NCBI RefSeq assembly: GCF_012927115.1
Contig: NZ_JABBFY010000003.1
Location: 1-64,000 of the forward strand
Length of the DNA: 64,000 nucleotides
DNA from: Sphingomonas sp. G-3-2-10
GTDB taxonomy: Bacteria; Pseudomonadota; Alphaproteobacteria; Sphingomonadales; Sphingomonadaceae
Reading direction: 5' to 3'
Below are positions 49,744 through 58,908 of the stretch, piece by piece (position 1 is the stretch's first letter; each line of letters opens with the position of its first letter). The position numbers and the translations under genes are program-made. The notes below the pieces were generated by a model. The model worked only from the letters and a program-made list of their open reading frames with translations, ran no database searches and was not told where the DNA came from.

Positions 49744-50920
49744 CGTTCACCGGCTTGGGCACGTCGATCGAGTTGCCCGTGGCGGTCAGCTTGCCGGTGC
49801 GGGGATCGCGGGCGAGCACCGTGACGACGTTCGACGCCTGATTGGCGACGATCAGCCAGCGGCCGTTCGGCGCGATGGCGAAGCTCCACGGCTTCTGCCC
49901 GCCTGCCGGGATGCGCTGAAGCTCGGTCAGCTTGCCGCTGTTCCTGTCCACCGCGTAGGCGATGATCAGATCCTCGCCGCGCAGGGAGGCGTAGAGGAAC
50001 TTGCCGTCCTCGCTCGGCAGCAGTTCGGCGCCGTTAGTTATCGCGCGCGTGGCTTCGTCGAAGGGGATGACGAGCGACTGGGCCAGGGTCAGGCGGCCGG
50101 CGCGCGCGTCCCAGCGATAGGTGCGGATTTCGGGCACGATCTCGGTGATCAGGAACAGCAATTTGCCGCCGGGATGGAAGGCGAGATGGCGCGGGCCGGT
50201 GCCCGGCGTGACCCCGACCGAGACGGGGTCGGCGGGCGTCAGGGCGCGCTTCGCGGCGTCGTAGCGATAGACGAACAGCTTGTCCGCCCCGAGATCGGCG
50301 GCGAGGAGGAAGCGGTGGCCGGGGTCGAACGCGACACCGTGCGCGTGCGGGCTTTGCTGGCGGCGGTGCGGGCCGCTGCCTTCGTTCTTCTGCGTGGCGG
50401 GGACGCCCAGAGTCTCGTCGGCAAGGATCGGCAGCGCGGCGACATGGCCGCTGGCGTAATGCGCCGCCGCCACCGTCCGGCTGTTCGGATCGAGCGCGAG
50501 ATGGGTCGGGTTCGCCCCGCCCGATCCGATGCGGCCGGCGATGCGGAGCTGGCCGGTCTTGCGATCGGCGATCAGGGTGAGGACCTCGCCGCCGCTGCCG
50601 CTGTCGTTGCCGACTTCGCTGACGGCATAGAGGATCGGCTTGTCGGTCCGTGCGACCAGCCAGGTCGGGCGGCGGATCTCCGCAACCATGCCGATGGGCG
50701 TGAGCTTGCCGGTGCGGCTGTCGAGCCGGGCGGCGAAGATGCCTTGCCCGGGATCGCTGGCCTGGGTGCCGATATAAACGAGCTGGTCGCCGCATTCCTC
50801 GGTGCAGGGCGCGGCCTGTTGCGCAGTCGCCGGCAATGGCCCGAGGACCACCGCCGACGCCGCCAGCGCCAGACATGCGGATATCGTCCGGCGCGGGAAA
50901 CGGGACTGGCGATCGGTCAT
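49727..50920 (-). CDS. secreted lactonase-family seven-bladed propeller
   Basis: Protein of 397 residues with a signal peptide (PRRTISACLALAASAVVLGPLPATAQ) and a lactonase/YbhE-type beta-propeller: QLVYIGTQASDPGQGIFAARLDSRTGKLTPIG, PTHLALDPNSRTVAAAHYASG, HAHGVAFDPGHRFLLAADLGADKLFVYRYD, TGPRHLAFHPGGKLLFLITE, KPWSFAIAPNGRWLIVANQAS. Cytosolic members are 6-phosphogluconolactonases. The exported location here suggests another lactone or sugar-derived substrate. GGAGGAG lies 6 bases before ATG 50920. It follows the carboxylesterase gene by 17 bases, so they form one operon. Confidence 0.9.
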   Translation of the reverse strand: MTDRQSRFPRRTISACLALAASAVVLGPLPATAQQAAPCTEECGDQLVYIGTQASDPGQGIFAARLDSRTGKLTPIGMVAEIRRPTWLVARTDKPILYAVSEVGNDSGSGGEVLTLIADRKTGQLRIAGRIGSGGANPTHLALDPNSRTVAAAHYASGHVAALPILADETLGVPATQKNEGSGPHRRQQSPHAHGVAFDPGHRFLLAADLGADKLFVYRYDAAKRALTPADPVSVGVTPGTGPRHLAFHPGGKLLFLITEIVPEIRTYRWDARAGRLTLAQSLVIPFDEATRAITNGAELLPSEDGKFLYASLRGEDLIIAYAVDRNSGKLTELQRIPAGGQKPWSFAIAPNGRWLIVANQASNVVTVLARDPRTGKLTATGNSIDVPKPVNVTFLR

Positions 50921-50937
50921 GGGCACTCCTCCGGCCG

Positions 50938-52617
50938 TCACCATGCATCTTGCGACGCGAAAAAGCGCTTCCAGAATTCGAACCGCTCGGGACTGGAGGC
51001 GACCGGGACCGGGCCGAACGCATCGCCGACTTCCATCACCTGCGGTTTCGCCGCGTCATAGGCGGGCCACAACGGCAGGCCGGGGCCGTTGGGATCGCCC
51101 TTGATGATGATGTTCGCCCAATAGGACGACATGATGTCCGCGATCTTCCGGTCCTGTTCGGTCCAGGGCAGGTCGTTCGCGTCGAGGCTGTCGAACATGT
51201 ACATGATCTCGGACCCGTGGAACGCGCCGCGCAGCTTCTCGGTCGGACCGGTCAGCGCATGGGTCCAGAAATAGGTGAAGACCGGCTGCTTCACCGTGCG
51301 GGTCCATTCGACGCCCCAGAGATATGTCGAGATGCGCGAATTGTCGCGCACCGCTTCGTTGTTGGCGCGCGCGGCATCGAGGTCGCTCGTGGCGGGATAG
51401 AGCGTCAGGAACTCGCCGGCCATCGGCCCGAACTTGGTCTTCGCCCAGTTCTGATAGACGGCCAGCGTGACGCTGGTGTGCGGCATCCCGGGGCGGTTGG
51501 CTGGCGGATTGGACCGCAGCGCCTCGAATGCCGTCTCGGGCACCGCGCCACTTTCGTCCTTGTTGTTGCCCGCGACATACGTGACCGGGTTCTGCGTGCC
51601 GCCGGTCAGCGTGTCGTTATAGGTGCGCGGGACGATCCAGCCATCGACCACCGGGCGGAACAAAGGCGGGCGCGACGGGCTGCCGGTATAGACGTCGGGA
51701 TCGGCGACGCCGCTGCCTTCCATCAACTGCTGCCACGGGAGCGCGCGGAGTTCTTTCAGCGAGAGCGTGCTGCGATCGCCGAGGAAGCGGACTCCCGCCG
51801 CCTCCGCGCCCTTCATCGTGCGGGTGGAGGTGTTGAGGTAGCGCAGCTCGAGGTCGCGCGGGTGGCGGACCTGGCTTTCGGCGATGCTGGCGCGGAACAG
51901 GCCCTTCGCCAGCGGGCTCATCGAGAGGAAGCCGACCGAGCCCGCGCCGGCGGACTGGCCGCCGATCGTCACCCGCTTCGGATCACCGCCGAACGCCGCG
52001 ATGTTGCGCTGGACCCATTTGAGCAGCGCGATGTCGTCCATCAGACCGTAATTGCCCGACGCATTATGCCCGGATTCCCTGCTCAGGTCCGGCGTGGCGA
52101 GGAAGCCGAGCGGGCCGAGGCGATAGTTGAAGGTGACGACGATCACCCCCTTCTTCGCCAGCCCTTCGCCGTCGAATTGCGGGTTGGCGCCATAACCTTC
52201 GTTGAAGCCGCCGCCGTAGATCCAGACATAGACCGGGCGGCGTTCCTTCGCCGAAGCCGCGCCGGTCCAAACGTTGGCGGTCAGGCAATCCTCGCCCATC
52301 GGCAGCGACTTCACGCGCGGATCGTGCTGCGGGCAGAGATTGCCGAAATCGTCGGCCTTGCGCACGCCCTGCCACGGCCTGACCGGCGCGGGCGGACGCC
52401 AGCGCAGATCGCCGACCGGCGCTGCAGCATAGGGAATGCCCTTGAACACCCGGATCGACGCATCGCGGCCGGGGACGCCGGAAAGGCGGCCGCTGTCGAT
52501 GCGGACGGTTTCGATGGGGGCGGGCGCCGCCACGTTCTGCGCCGGAGCGGCCGCGCCGAAGCCGGTCAGCGCGATCGCCGAACAGATCAGGGACGTGCGG
52601 GGAAATCTGCGGGCCAT
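50938..52617 (-). CDS. secreted type-B carboxylesterase
   Basis: Protein of 559 residues, a second type-B carboxylesterase, with a signal peptide ending APAQ (about 27). Nucleophile Ser222 in GGQSAGAGS, oxyanion-hole YGGGF, probable acid Glu in NNKDESG, and His in GAFHGSEIMYMF. EDCLTANVWTG and NYRLGPLGFLATPDLS are family motifs. The true start is ATG 52617 (GGAGAG upstream); the frame stays open a further 309 bases but encodes no signal. It is transcribed with the lactonase-like gene and divergent from a TonB receptor, so receptor, esterase and lactonase may process one imported compound. Confidence 0.92.
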   Translation of the reverse strand: MARRFPRTSLICSAIALTGFGAAAPAQNVAAPAPIETVRIDSGRLSGVPGRDASIRVFKGIPYAAAPVGDLRWRPPAPVRPWQGVRKADDFGNLCPQHDPRVKSLPMGEDCLTANVWTGAASAKERRPVYVWIYGGGFNEGYGANPQFDGEGLAKKGVIVVTFNYRLGPLGFLATPDLSRESGHNASGNYGLMDDIALLKWVQRNIAAFGGDPKRVTIGGQSAGAGSVGFLSMSPLAKGLFRASIAESQVRHPRDLELRYLNTSTRTMKGAEAAGVRFLGDRSTLSLKELRALPWQQLMEGSGVADPDVYTGSPSRPPLFRPVVDGWIVPRTYNDTLTGGTQNPVTYVAGNNKDESGAVPETAFEALRSNPPANRPGMPHTSVTLAVYQNWAKTKFGPMAGEFLTLYPATSDLDAARANNEAVRDNSRISTYLWGVEWTRTVKQPVFTYFWTHALTGPTEKLRGAFHGSEIMYMFDSLDANDLPWTEQDRKIADIMSSYWANIIIKGDPNGPGLPLWPAYDAAKPQVMEVGDAFGPVPVASSPERFEFWKRFFASQDAW

Positions 52618-52961
52618 AATCGCTCTCCATGCAGCCCGGTGCTCCGCCTTGCGCGAAATCCGGGCATTTGGCGCGGATATACAGGGCCGGGGCGCGGCGC
52701 GGACGATAGGTTTACCGCGCCGCTCGATAAGTTTCCCCCGCGCGGCGGCAGGGCTCAAAATTAAAATCAATATGGACCGACCGGAAACCAATGAGGCAAA
52801 GGCGGCCCGCCCATGCATTTTAAGCACCGACAATGCGGCACGATCGTCAGTCATCGGAATTCCCCGAAGCCGACGTCTCCGTATGACAACGTTGTAAGTA
52901 TGCCGCACCCGGCGGGAAGCATTCACAAGATCGGGTCGGCATGGTGCAGGGAGAGGGTAGA
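52618..52961. promoter_or_regulatory. 344-bp divergent promoter region with repeated motif and LacI-like palindrome
   Basis: No gene. It contains GATAGGTTT (52705-52713) and GATAAGTTT (52726-52734), direct repeats 21 bases apart, that is two helical turns. It also contains the palindrome ACAACGTTGT (52886-52895), 66 bases before the TonB receptor start. An AT-richer stretch around 52756-52772 may hold promoter elements for either gene. Confidence 0.5.
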
Positions 52962-55832
52962 ATGAAAAAGATCCAGATCATGTCGGCTCTGCTTTGCAGC
53001 GCTGCTTTTGTTGTTTCGGCGCCGGCCGTTCTTGCTCAGTCAGCCGAGCCCGATGCTGCCGATACTGCGCAGTCCGAAGCGCCGGATACCGCGAACGAAC
53101 TCGTCGTTACCGGTTCGCGCACGATCACCAACGGCAATACCAGCCCGGTGCCGGTGACGGTGGTGACGACCGAGACGCTGACCAGCGTCCGCCCCACCAG
53201 CCTGACCGAATCGATTCAGCTCCTCCCGGTCTTCTCCGGATCGCGCAGCCAGACCAGCAACCCGTCGGCGACCGGCGGCGTGGGCGGCGGCAACGGCGTC
53301 GCGGCGCAGCTCAACCTCCGCAACATCGGCGCCAACCGCAACCTCGTCCTGATCGACGGCCGCCGCGTGCCGCCGACCTCGATCAGCAACATCGTCGACG
53401 CCGACGTGATCCCGCAGCTGCTGATCGAGCGCGTCGACACGGTCACCGGCGGCGTCTCGGCCGTTTATGGCTCGGACGCGGTGACCGGCGTGGTCAACTT
53501 CATCACCAACAAGAAGTTCAGCGGCGTGCGCGCCTATGTTCAGGGCGGCATGTCCGAATATGGCGATGGCGGCCAGATGGCGGCGGGCGTTGCGGTGGGC
53601 GGCAGCCTGTTCGAAGGGCGCGGCCATTTCACCGCCAGCTATGAATATCGCGACGATCAGGGCGTCGACCGCCGCTCGGCGCGCGACTGGTACAAGCGCC
53701 CGGTGGTGGTGGGCAGCGGCACGGCCGCCGCGCCCTATCGCCTGATCACCGACGCGACCCTGGCCAATCTGCCGTTCGGCGGACGCATCACCTGCACCGG
53801 CGCGTGCGCGATCAACGGCCAGTATTTCGCAACCGACGGCGTGCTCAGCACCTTCACCAACGGCACCGCCTATCCGGGCACCGCCAATACCCAGGTCGGC
53901 GGATCGGGCGGCTATGTCGACCTGACGATGAAGGCCGAGCAGCGGATGCACCAGCTTTACGGCCGGTTCGATTTCGAAGTCAGCGATACGGTCAATCTGT
54001 TCGTGCTGGGCAGCGGCACGTTCAAGCGCAACTCGTTCTACACCGACGAGGTCCAGCTCCAGAGCATCACGCTGAGCCGCACCAACGGCTTCCTCGCGCC
54101 GGCCTATCAGGCGCAGATCCCGACCGCGACCTTCACCTTCAACCGGATGCTGACCCAGCCGGAGCGCGCCAACGCGGTGCCGGAATCGCAGCAGCTGATG
54201 TTCACCGTCGGGCTGAACGGCAAGGTCGGCGGGTTCGACTGGAACTTCGCCTATACCCGCGGTTCCTCACGCCTCAGCACGCTGCTGCGCAACAACGTCA
54301 ACAACCAGAAGCTGTCGGCCGCGCTGGACGTGGTGCTCGTCGGCGGGGTGCCCACTTGCTACGCCGCGACGCAGGCGGCGACCGCGGCGGCCTATTCCAA
54401 CTGCCAGCCGCTCAACCTGTTCGGCCCGACCGCGTCGAGCATCGCCGCGCTCGACTATATCCTCGACGATACGCTGTACGTCGCGAAGACCAATCAGGAC
54501 GACATCATCGCCGATATCGCGGGCTCGCCGTTCGATACCTGGGCAGGGCCGGTGACGGTCGCGCTGTCGGGCGAATGGCGGCGCCAGACCTTCGAATCGA
54601 CCAGCGCGGCGACGCCGTCCATGTATGCGGACTGCACCAACCTCCGCTACAACTGCACGCCGCGCAACGTGACCACCGGGGCGGGCACCTTCCTGTATCG
54701 CGGGACCTTCCCGTCCAGCCCGCAGATCGACCAGTCGGTGTGGGAAGTGGCGGGCGAAGTGAATGTGCCGCTGCTCAAGGATTCGGCGATCGCCCGCTCG
54801 CTCAGCGTCAACGGCGCGGTTCGCTATACAAAGTACGACACGGTAGGCGATTACTGGACGTGGAAGGCCGGTCTCGACTGGCAGCTGACCGACGATCTGC
54901 GCTTCCGCGGCACGCTGTCGCGGGACATCCGCGCGCCTACGCTCAACGATCTCTATGCGCCGACGTCGGTGGTGATCGTCAACAATCAGGACCTGCTGAC
55001 CGGCGCGACCAATCAGGTGCCTTCGGTCAACGTGCCCAACCCGAACCTGACCGCCGAGATCGGCAAGACGATGACGGTGGGCGCGGTGTACAAGCCGGGC
55101 TTCGCGCCGGGGCTGAGCTTCGCGGTCGACTATTACGACATCCAGATCGATGGCGCGATCACCACGGTGCAGGGCTTCCAGCCCAACATCCAGAATGGCT
55201 GCAACATCAACGGCGTGGCGCTCTATTGCGACCTGATCGTGCGGAACGGCGCGGGCGTGGTCACGTCGTGGCTTGTCCGCCCGGTGAACCTGGCGCAGAT
55301 CAAGACCTATGGCGTCGATTTCGAGGCCAATTATGCGGGCAGCCTGTTCGGCCAGCCGTTCAGCCTGCGCGGTCTCGCCGCGTACCAGCCGCACATCCGC
55401 TATATCCAGCCTTCGGTGCCGACGATCGATCAGGGCGGGGTTGCCTTCGGTTCGGCCGGCCTCACCGCCAGCCCCTCGGTCCGGCTGACCGCGATGGCCA
55501 GCTATGCGGTGACCGACCGGCTGAAGGTGAGCGGCATGTATCGCTGGCGCAACCGGATGAAGCTGTGGGGCGATCCCACGGTGGTGTGGGCGCCGGGCGA
55601 AGGCACGATCGCGCCGTTCGGTCAGGCGTCGCTCAATGTGGCGTGGGAACTGCCGACGGCCGGCAACGGTAAGGCCGAGGTGTTCCTGAACGTCCAGAAC
55701 CTGTTCGATGCCGCGCCGCCCCCGGCCAACTCGCCGGGCACCGCGACGTCGCCGGGCGGCTTCGGCGGCTTCGCGATCACCGACGATCCCATCGGCCGCT
55801 ATTGGACCGCGGGCGTGCGCGTGAAATTCTGA
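52962..55832 (+). CDS. large TonB-dependent receptor
   Basis: Protein of 956 residues with a signal peptide ending VLAQ (about 26). The plug begins NELVVTGSRTITNGNTSPVPVTVVTTE, followed by QLNLRNIGANRNLVLIDGRRVPPTSISNIVDADVIPQLLIERVDTVTGGVSAVYGSDAVTGVVNFITNKKFSGV. The barrel ends VGVRVKF-like (AGVRVKF). This is the long oligomeric-substrate receptor type that often imports polysaccharides, peptides or plant polymers. GGGAGAGGG lies before ATG 52962. It is divergent from the carboxylesterase/lactonase operon, and a terminator follows. Confidence 0.94.
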   Translation: MKKIQIMSALLCSAAFVVSAPAVLAQSAEPDAADTAQSEAPDTANELVVTGSRTITNGNTSPVPVTVVTTETLTSVRPTSLTESIQLLPVFSGSRSQTSNPSATGGVGGGNGVAAQLNLRNIGANRNLVLIDGRRVPPTSISNIVDADVIPQLLIERVDTVTGGVSAVYGSDAVTGVVNFITNKKFSGVRAYVQGGMSEYGDGGQMAAGVAVGGSLFEGRGHFTASYEYRDDQGVDRRSARDWYKRPVVVGSGTAAAPYRLITDATLANLPFGGRITCTGACAINGQYFATDGVLSTFTNGTAYPGTANTQVGGSGGYVDLTMKAEQRMHQLYGRFDFEVSDTVNLFVLGSGTFKRNSFYTDEVQLQSITLSRTNGFLAPAYQAQIPTATFTFNRMLTQPERANAVPESQQLMFTVGLNGKVGGFDWNFAYTRGSSRLSTLLRNNVNNQKLSAALDVVLVGGVPTCYAATQAATAAAYSNCQPLNLFGPTASSIAALDYILDDTLYVAKTNQDDIIADIAGSPFDTWAGPVTVALSGEWRRQTFESTSAATPSMYADCTNLRYNCTPRNVTTGAGTFLYRGTFPSSPQIDQSVWEVAGEVNVPLLKDSAIARSLSVNGAVRYTKYDTVGDYWTWKAGLDWQLTDDLRFRGTLSRDIRAPTLNDLYAPTSVVIVNNQDLLTGATNQVPSVNVPNPNLTAEIGKTMTVGAVYKPGFAPGLSFAVDYYDIQIDGAITTVQGFQPNIQNGCNINGVALYCDLIVRNGAGVVTSWLVRPVNLAQIKTYGVDFEANYAGSLFGQPFSLRGLAAYQPHIRYIQPSVPTIDQGGVAFGSAGLTASPSVRLTAMASYAVTDRLKVSGMYRWRNRMKLWGDPTVVWAPGEGTIAPFGQASLNVAWELPTAGNGKAEVFLNVQNLFDAAPPPANSPGTATSPGGFGGFAITDDPIGRYWTAGVRVKF

Positions 55833-55865
55833 TCCATCGTTCCTTCATCGGAAACTTCCCTCCTC

Positions 55866-55902
55866 GCCCTCCGGCCCTCGCGGCCGGGGGGCTTTTCTTT
55901 TC
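55866..55902 (+). terminator. intrinsic terminator after the TonB receptor gene
   Basis: GCCCTCCGGCC pairs with GGCCGGGGGGC (55883-55893), with one mismatched pair in the arms, followed by TTTTCTTTTCT. It ends the receptor transcript. Confidence 0.8.
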
Positions 55903-55948
55903 TGGCGGATTGGTTGCGGACATCGTGTTGCGATGGGATACGGCCCCC

Positions 55949-56371
55949 ATGCGTATCTGGCTGTGGCCTCTTGTTGCTGCAATTCTGAATGGATGCGCGC
56001 CCTCAGCGATACCGGCGCGGGCCGCTCTGATAGACGAAATAGAGAAGAATGTTCGGCTTCCACCGGATGCGTCGCCGCTGAGCCATTATGCGCGAGCATA
56101 TGCTTATGCTCCAAACAGGCGTGTGCGTGCGGTCTACTTTCAGCCCGATGAACCTTATCCAGAATTCTGCAAAATGGCGCTGGAGCATGAGCAGGAGGGT
56201 GCTCAAGTTTCGCTATTCTGCCCTCCGCCGAAAGGCATGTCAGCCGGAGAACGCCGCTGGTTCGACAATTACCGGTTTTTACCGAGTGCCAAAGATGGAG
56301 GATGCAGCTGGATCACAGTGGAATTGGATTTGAATACACGAACCATACAAGTCAGGTGCAACGGCGCTTAG
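55949..56371 (+). CDS. small predicted lipoprotein of unknown function
   Basis: Protein of 140 residues with a lipoprotein signal MRIWLWPLVAAILNGC (Cys16). The mature part has two conserved-looking blocks, AVYFQPDEPYPEFCKMALEHEQ and LFCPPPKGMSAGERRWFDNYRFLPS, and further Cys near 74, 92, 120 and 137. GC content is lower than in neighbouring genes, with ATA, TTT and AGA codons, so it may be a recent arrival or weakly expressed. I recognise no family. The start chosen is ATG 55949; an open frame continues upstream but lies over the terminator. Confidence 0.75.
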   Translation: MRIWLWPLVAAILNGCAPSAIPARAALIDEIEKNVRLPPDASPLSHYARAYAYAPNRRVRAVYFQPDEPYPEFCKMALEHEQEGAQVSLFCPPPKGMSAGERRWFDNYRFLPSAKDGGCSWITVELDLNTRTIQVRCNGA

Positions 56372-56375
56372 TCGC

Positions 56376-57092
56376 TCAGCCCACGCCCGGCAGCGGCAGG
56401 CCTTCCGACACCCACCAGCTGATCGCCACCGCCAGCACCACGCCGGTGATGCCGCGCCACAACGGCGCCTGTAGCGGCTGGTCGACATCGCCCAGATCCT
56501 TGCGGCCGGTGATCATCGGGGTGACCAGATTGTCGCGCTTGAACAGGGCGTAGAACAGGATCGCCAGCAGATGGAGCGCGACGAAGACGAGGATCAGGTT
56601 GAAGACCTGAGCGTGGAGATCGCCCGCGAGATCGGACGTGTCGTAGGACACGAAGATCGCCAGCGGGCCGGATTCGAGTCCATCGACATCCTGCGCGAAC
56701 AGGCCGAGCGCGACTTGCACGCATAATGCGCCGAGCAGGGCGATGACGCTGAGCGCGCCGATCGGGTTGTGGCCGACGATCCTCTCACCCGATTTCGAGA
56801 ACAGGCCGCGCGCATAGGCCAGGATCGCGCGCGGGCCGCGCACGAACGAAGCGAAGCGCGCGGTCGCGCTGCCGGCAAAACCCCAATAGAGGCGGAAGAT
56901 CAGCAGCCCGAGCGTGATATAGCCGAGCAGCCGGTGCGTCGGCATGTCGCCCGACCTCCACGTCCACCACAGCGCGGGCAGCAGCAGCGCGAAGCTCCAG
57001 TGGACGATCCGCACCGGCAAATCCCACAGCCGGGTCAGCGGCCGTGGGGGCGGGACGGTCTCGATCGGTGCGTCCGCCGGCTCGCCGGTCAC
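56376..57092 (-). CDS. cytochrome b561-family membrane protein
   Basis: Protein of 238 residues with four main membrane helices. Candidate heme b ligands are His in VRIVHWSFALLLPALWW, His in THRLLGYITLG, and His in VALHLLAILFY, as in bacterial cytochrome b561/Ni-hydrogenase-type b cytochromes. The start is GTG 57092, overlapping the stop of the cytochrome c' gene (GTGA). The same frame is open for 411 further bases, but that part lies across the cytochrome c' gene. Together they form a b/c electron-transfer pair, perhaps relaying electrons from quinol to the periplasmic c'. Confidence 0.9.
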   Translation of the reverse strand: MTGEPADAPIETVPPPRPLTRLWDLPVRIVHWSFALLLPALWWTWRSGDMPTHRLLGYITLGLLIFRLYWGFAGSATARFASFVRGPRAILAYARGLFSKSGERIVGHNPIGALSVIALLGALCVQVALGLFAQDVDGLESGPLAIFVSYDTSDLAGDLHAQVFNLILVFVALHLLAILFYALFKRDNLVTPMITGRKDLGDVDQPLQAPLWRGITGVVLAVAISWWVSEGLPLPGVG

Positions 57093-57562
57093 TTCTTCTC
57101 GCGGAACTTGTCGTGGCAGCCCTTGCAGGTCGGGCCGACCGCGGCGGCGGCGGTGCGGATCGCGGCGATGTCGCCGCCGGTCGCGGCGGCGTTCAACGCC
57201 TTGACCGCGGTGTCGAAATTGCCGGCGGCGGTGCTGAACTCGGCGGGCTGTTCCCAGATGGCGGGCTTCGCTTCGGTGTCGATGCCGGATTCGGGGCCGG
57301 TACCGGTGGGGAACCAGCTCGGCACCTGGCTCGACAGCCCGGCGAGCGTTGTCGCGTTGGTGCGGATCGTGTCGACCGAGGGCGCGTCCTTCTTCAACTC
57401 CTCGGTGATTGCCTTGTTGGCCTTGGCGATAGCCTTGAACTTCGCTTCGCGCGGATTTTCGGCCGCGGCGGCGCCATTGCCATCGGACGAACCCGACGAA
57501 CATCCGGCGAGCGTTGCCGCGAGCACGAGGGCAAGCGCCCCTCCGATCCTGCCAAGATTCAA
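57089..57562 (-). CDS. lipoprotein cytochrome c'
   Basis: Protein of 157 residues, a four-helix cytochrome c' with the heme motif CKGCH (146-150) near the C-terminus, as usual in this family. The signal is a lipobox, LAGC (Cys21), then a Ser/Gly-rich linker, so it is probably tethered to the membrane. Cytochromes c' bind NO and are linked to nitrosative stress. It is coupled to the b561 gene. An ATAAGTTT motif lies 84 bases upstream, between this gene and the LysR gene. Confidence 0.92.
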   Translation of the reverse strand: MNLGRIGGALALVLAATLAGCSSGSSDGNGAAAAENPREAKFKAIAKANKAITEELKKDAPSVDTIRTNATTLAGLSSQVPSWFPTGTGPESGIDTEAKPAIWEQPAEFSTAAGNFDTAVKALNAAATGGDIAAIRTAAAAVGPTCKGCHDKFREKK

Positions 57563-57663
57563 CGCGACCTCCTCATGATATTCCCAAGGGCCCCAGCCTA
57601 ACGCCGCGCGCGGGGCGGGGGCAGCCCAAAACGGAGGTGGCGGCTATAAGTTTCGGCGCGACG

Positions 57664-58908
57664 TCAGCCCGCCTTGCGGATCAGCGGGCGCACCGTCGTC
57701 TCGGTCATGTGCTTGCGCAGCAGCTCGATGAAGTCGAGGTGGAGCCGGGTGGGCAGCCACCCCGCGCGCATGGTGACGCCGATCGACGGAGCGGGCTCGA
57801 TCTGGCCGAGCGGGATCGCCGCGAGCGTATCGTCCTCGTGCATCAGCTCGTAGGTCGTCATCAGCGTAAGCCGGTCGCTGCGCGCGAGCAGGTGGCGGAT
57901 GACCGGCAGCGAGCAGGTCGCGATCGAGGTCTTGGGGCCGTTGGGCGTGCCGGCGAACAGCCGCTCGAAACAGGCGCGGCGGCTCGATCCGGGCGTGCCG
58001 ACCGCCCAGTCATAGTCGAGCAGATCCTCGATCCCGATCTTGCCCTTGCGCAGCAGCGGATGCCCGCGGCGGCAGACGACGGTGTAGGGGGTCTTGGCCA
58101 GGGCTTCGTTGGTCAGGTCGTCGGCGGTCGTTTCCTGCACCAGTCCGATCACGAAATCGACCGCGCCCGCGCGCAGGCTCTTGAGCATCTCCGGCGCGCT
58201 CTCGTTGACGATCTTCACATCGGCCCGCGGATGCGCCGAAACGAAATCGTCGAGCACCGAGGCGAGCAGGACGCTGCCGCCGAAGGGCATGGCGCCGATG
58301 GCGATCTGGCTGTGGAAGCTGCCCTGCGCGGCTTCGATCTCGCGGATTCCCCACTCGATCTCCTGCGTGGCGAGCCGGATCTTGCGGCCGAATTCGACCC
58401 CGGCGGGGGTGACCATCACGCCGGCGGCGGTGCGGTAATAGAGCGGCTTGCGCAGATTGACCTCGAGGTCGCGGGCGGCGCGCTGGAGCGAGGCTTGCGA
58501 AAGACCGAGCGATTCCGCGGCCTGGGCGAATGAGCCGGTCTCGACGATGGCGATCAGGCTGCGCGCCTGCGATTTGGAGATGCGGCGGGCGATGACCGTG
58601 GCCGCGGCCGGGCCACCGGGAACGCCGAGATCGACCAGCGCGCTTTCGATCTGCGCGAACAGGCGCGCGGCGCGGCGGTGGAAGATCTCGCCCAGTTCGT
58701 TGAGGTAGCTGCCGCTGGCGCGGCGATCGAGCAAGGTGACGCCGATCTGCTGCTCGAGCTTGGCGAGCGACTGGGTGACCGCGGGCTGGGAGAGGTTGCA
58801 CTCTTCCGAAGCCTTGCGGACGCTGTTCAGGCGACCGACGCTTTCGAACAGCTTGAGCTGGCGGAAGCTGAGGGATTCTGCCCGGCCCTGCGGATCCATC
58901 TTCGTCAT
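57664..58908 (-). CDS. LysR-type regulator with two HTH domains
   Basis: Protein of 414 residues, about 110 more than usual. Residues 15-74 are a standard LysR HTH (LSFRQLKLFESVGRLNSVRKASEECNLSQPAVTQSLAKLEQQIG). Residues 112-172 form a second, divergent LysR HTH (ARSLIAIVETGSFAQAAESLGLSQASLQRAARDLEVNLRKPLYYRTAAGVMVTPAGV). The substrate-binding domain runs from about 198 to 400. Tandem-HTH LysR proteins are uncommon. It is divergent from the aromatic catabolic operon, a classical place for its activator. GAGAGG precedes ATG 58908. Confidence 0.93.
   Translation of the reverse strand: MTKMDPQGRAESLSFRQLKLFESVGRLNSVRKASEECNLSQPAVTQSLAKLEQQIGVTLLDRRASGSYLNELGEIFHRRAARLFAQIESALVDLGVPGGPAAATVIARRISKSQARSLIAIVETGSFAQAAESLGLSQASLQRAARDLEVNLRKPLYYRTAAGVMVTPAGVEFGRKIRLATQEIEWGIREIEAAQGSFHSQIAIGAMPFGGSVLLASVLDDFVSAHPRADVKIVNESAPEMLKSLRAGAVDFVIGLVQETTADDLTNEALAKTPYTVVCRRGHPLLRKGKIGIEDLLDYDWAVGTPGSSRRACFERLFAGTPNGPKTSIATCSLPVIRHLLARSDRLTLMTTYELMHEDDTLAAIPLGQIEPAPSIGVTMRAGWLPTRLHLDFIELLRKHMTETTVRPLIRKAG

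Noticed and set aside
57093..57503. Extended cytochrome b561 reading frame starting at 57503
   Set aside because: The extension lies across the cytochrome c' gene in another frame and is Arg/His-rich. GTG 57092, overlapping the c' stop, fits operon structure.
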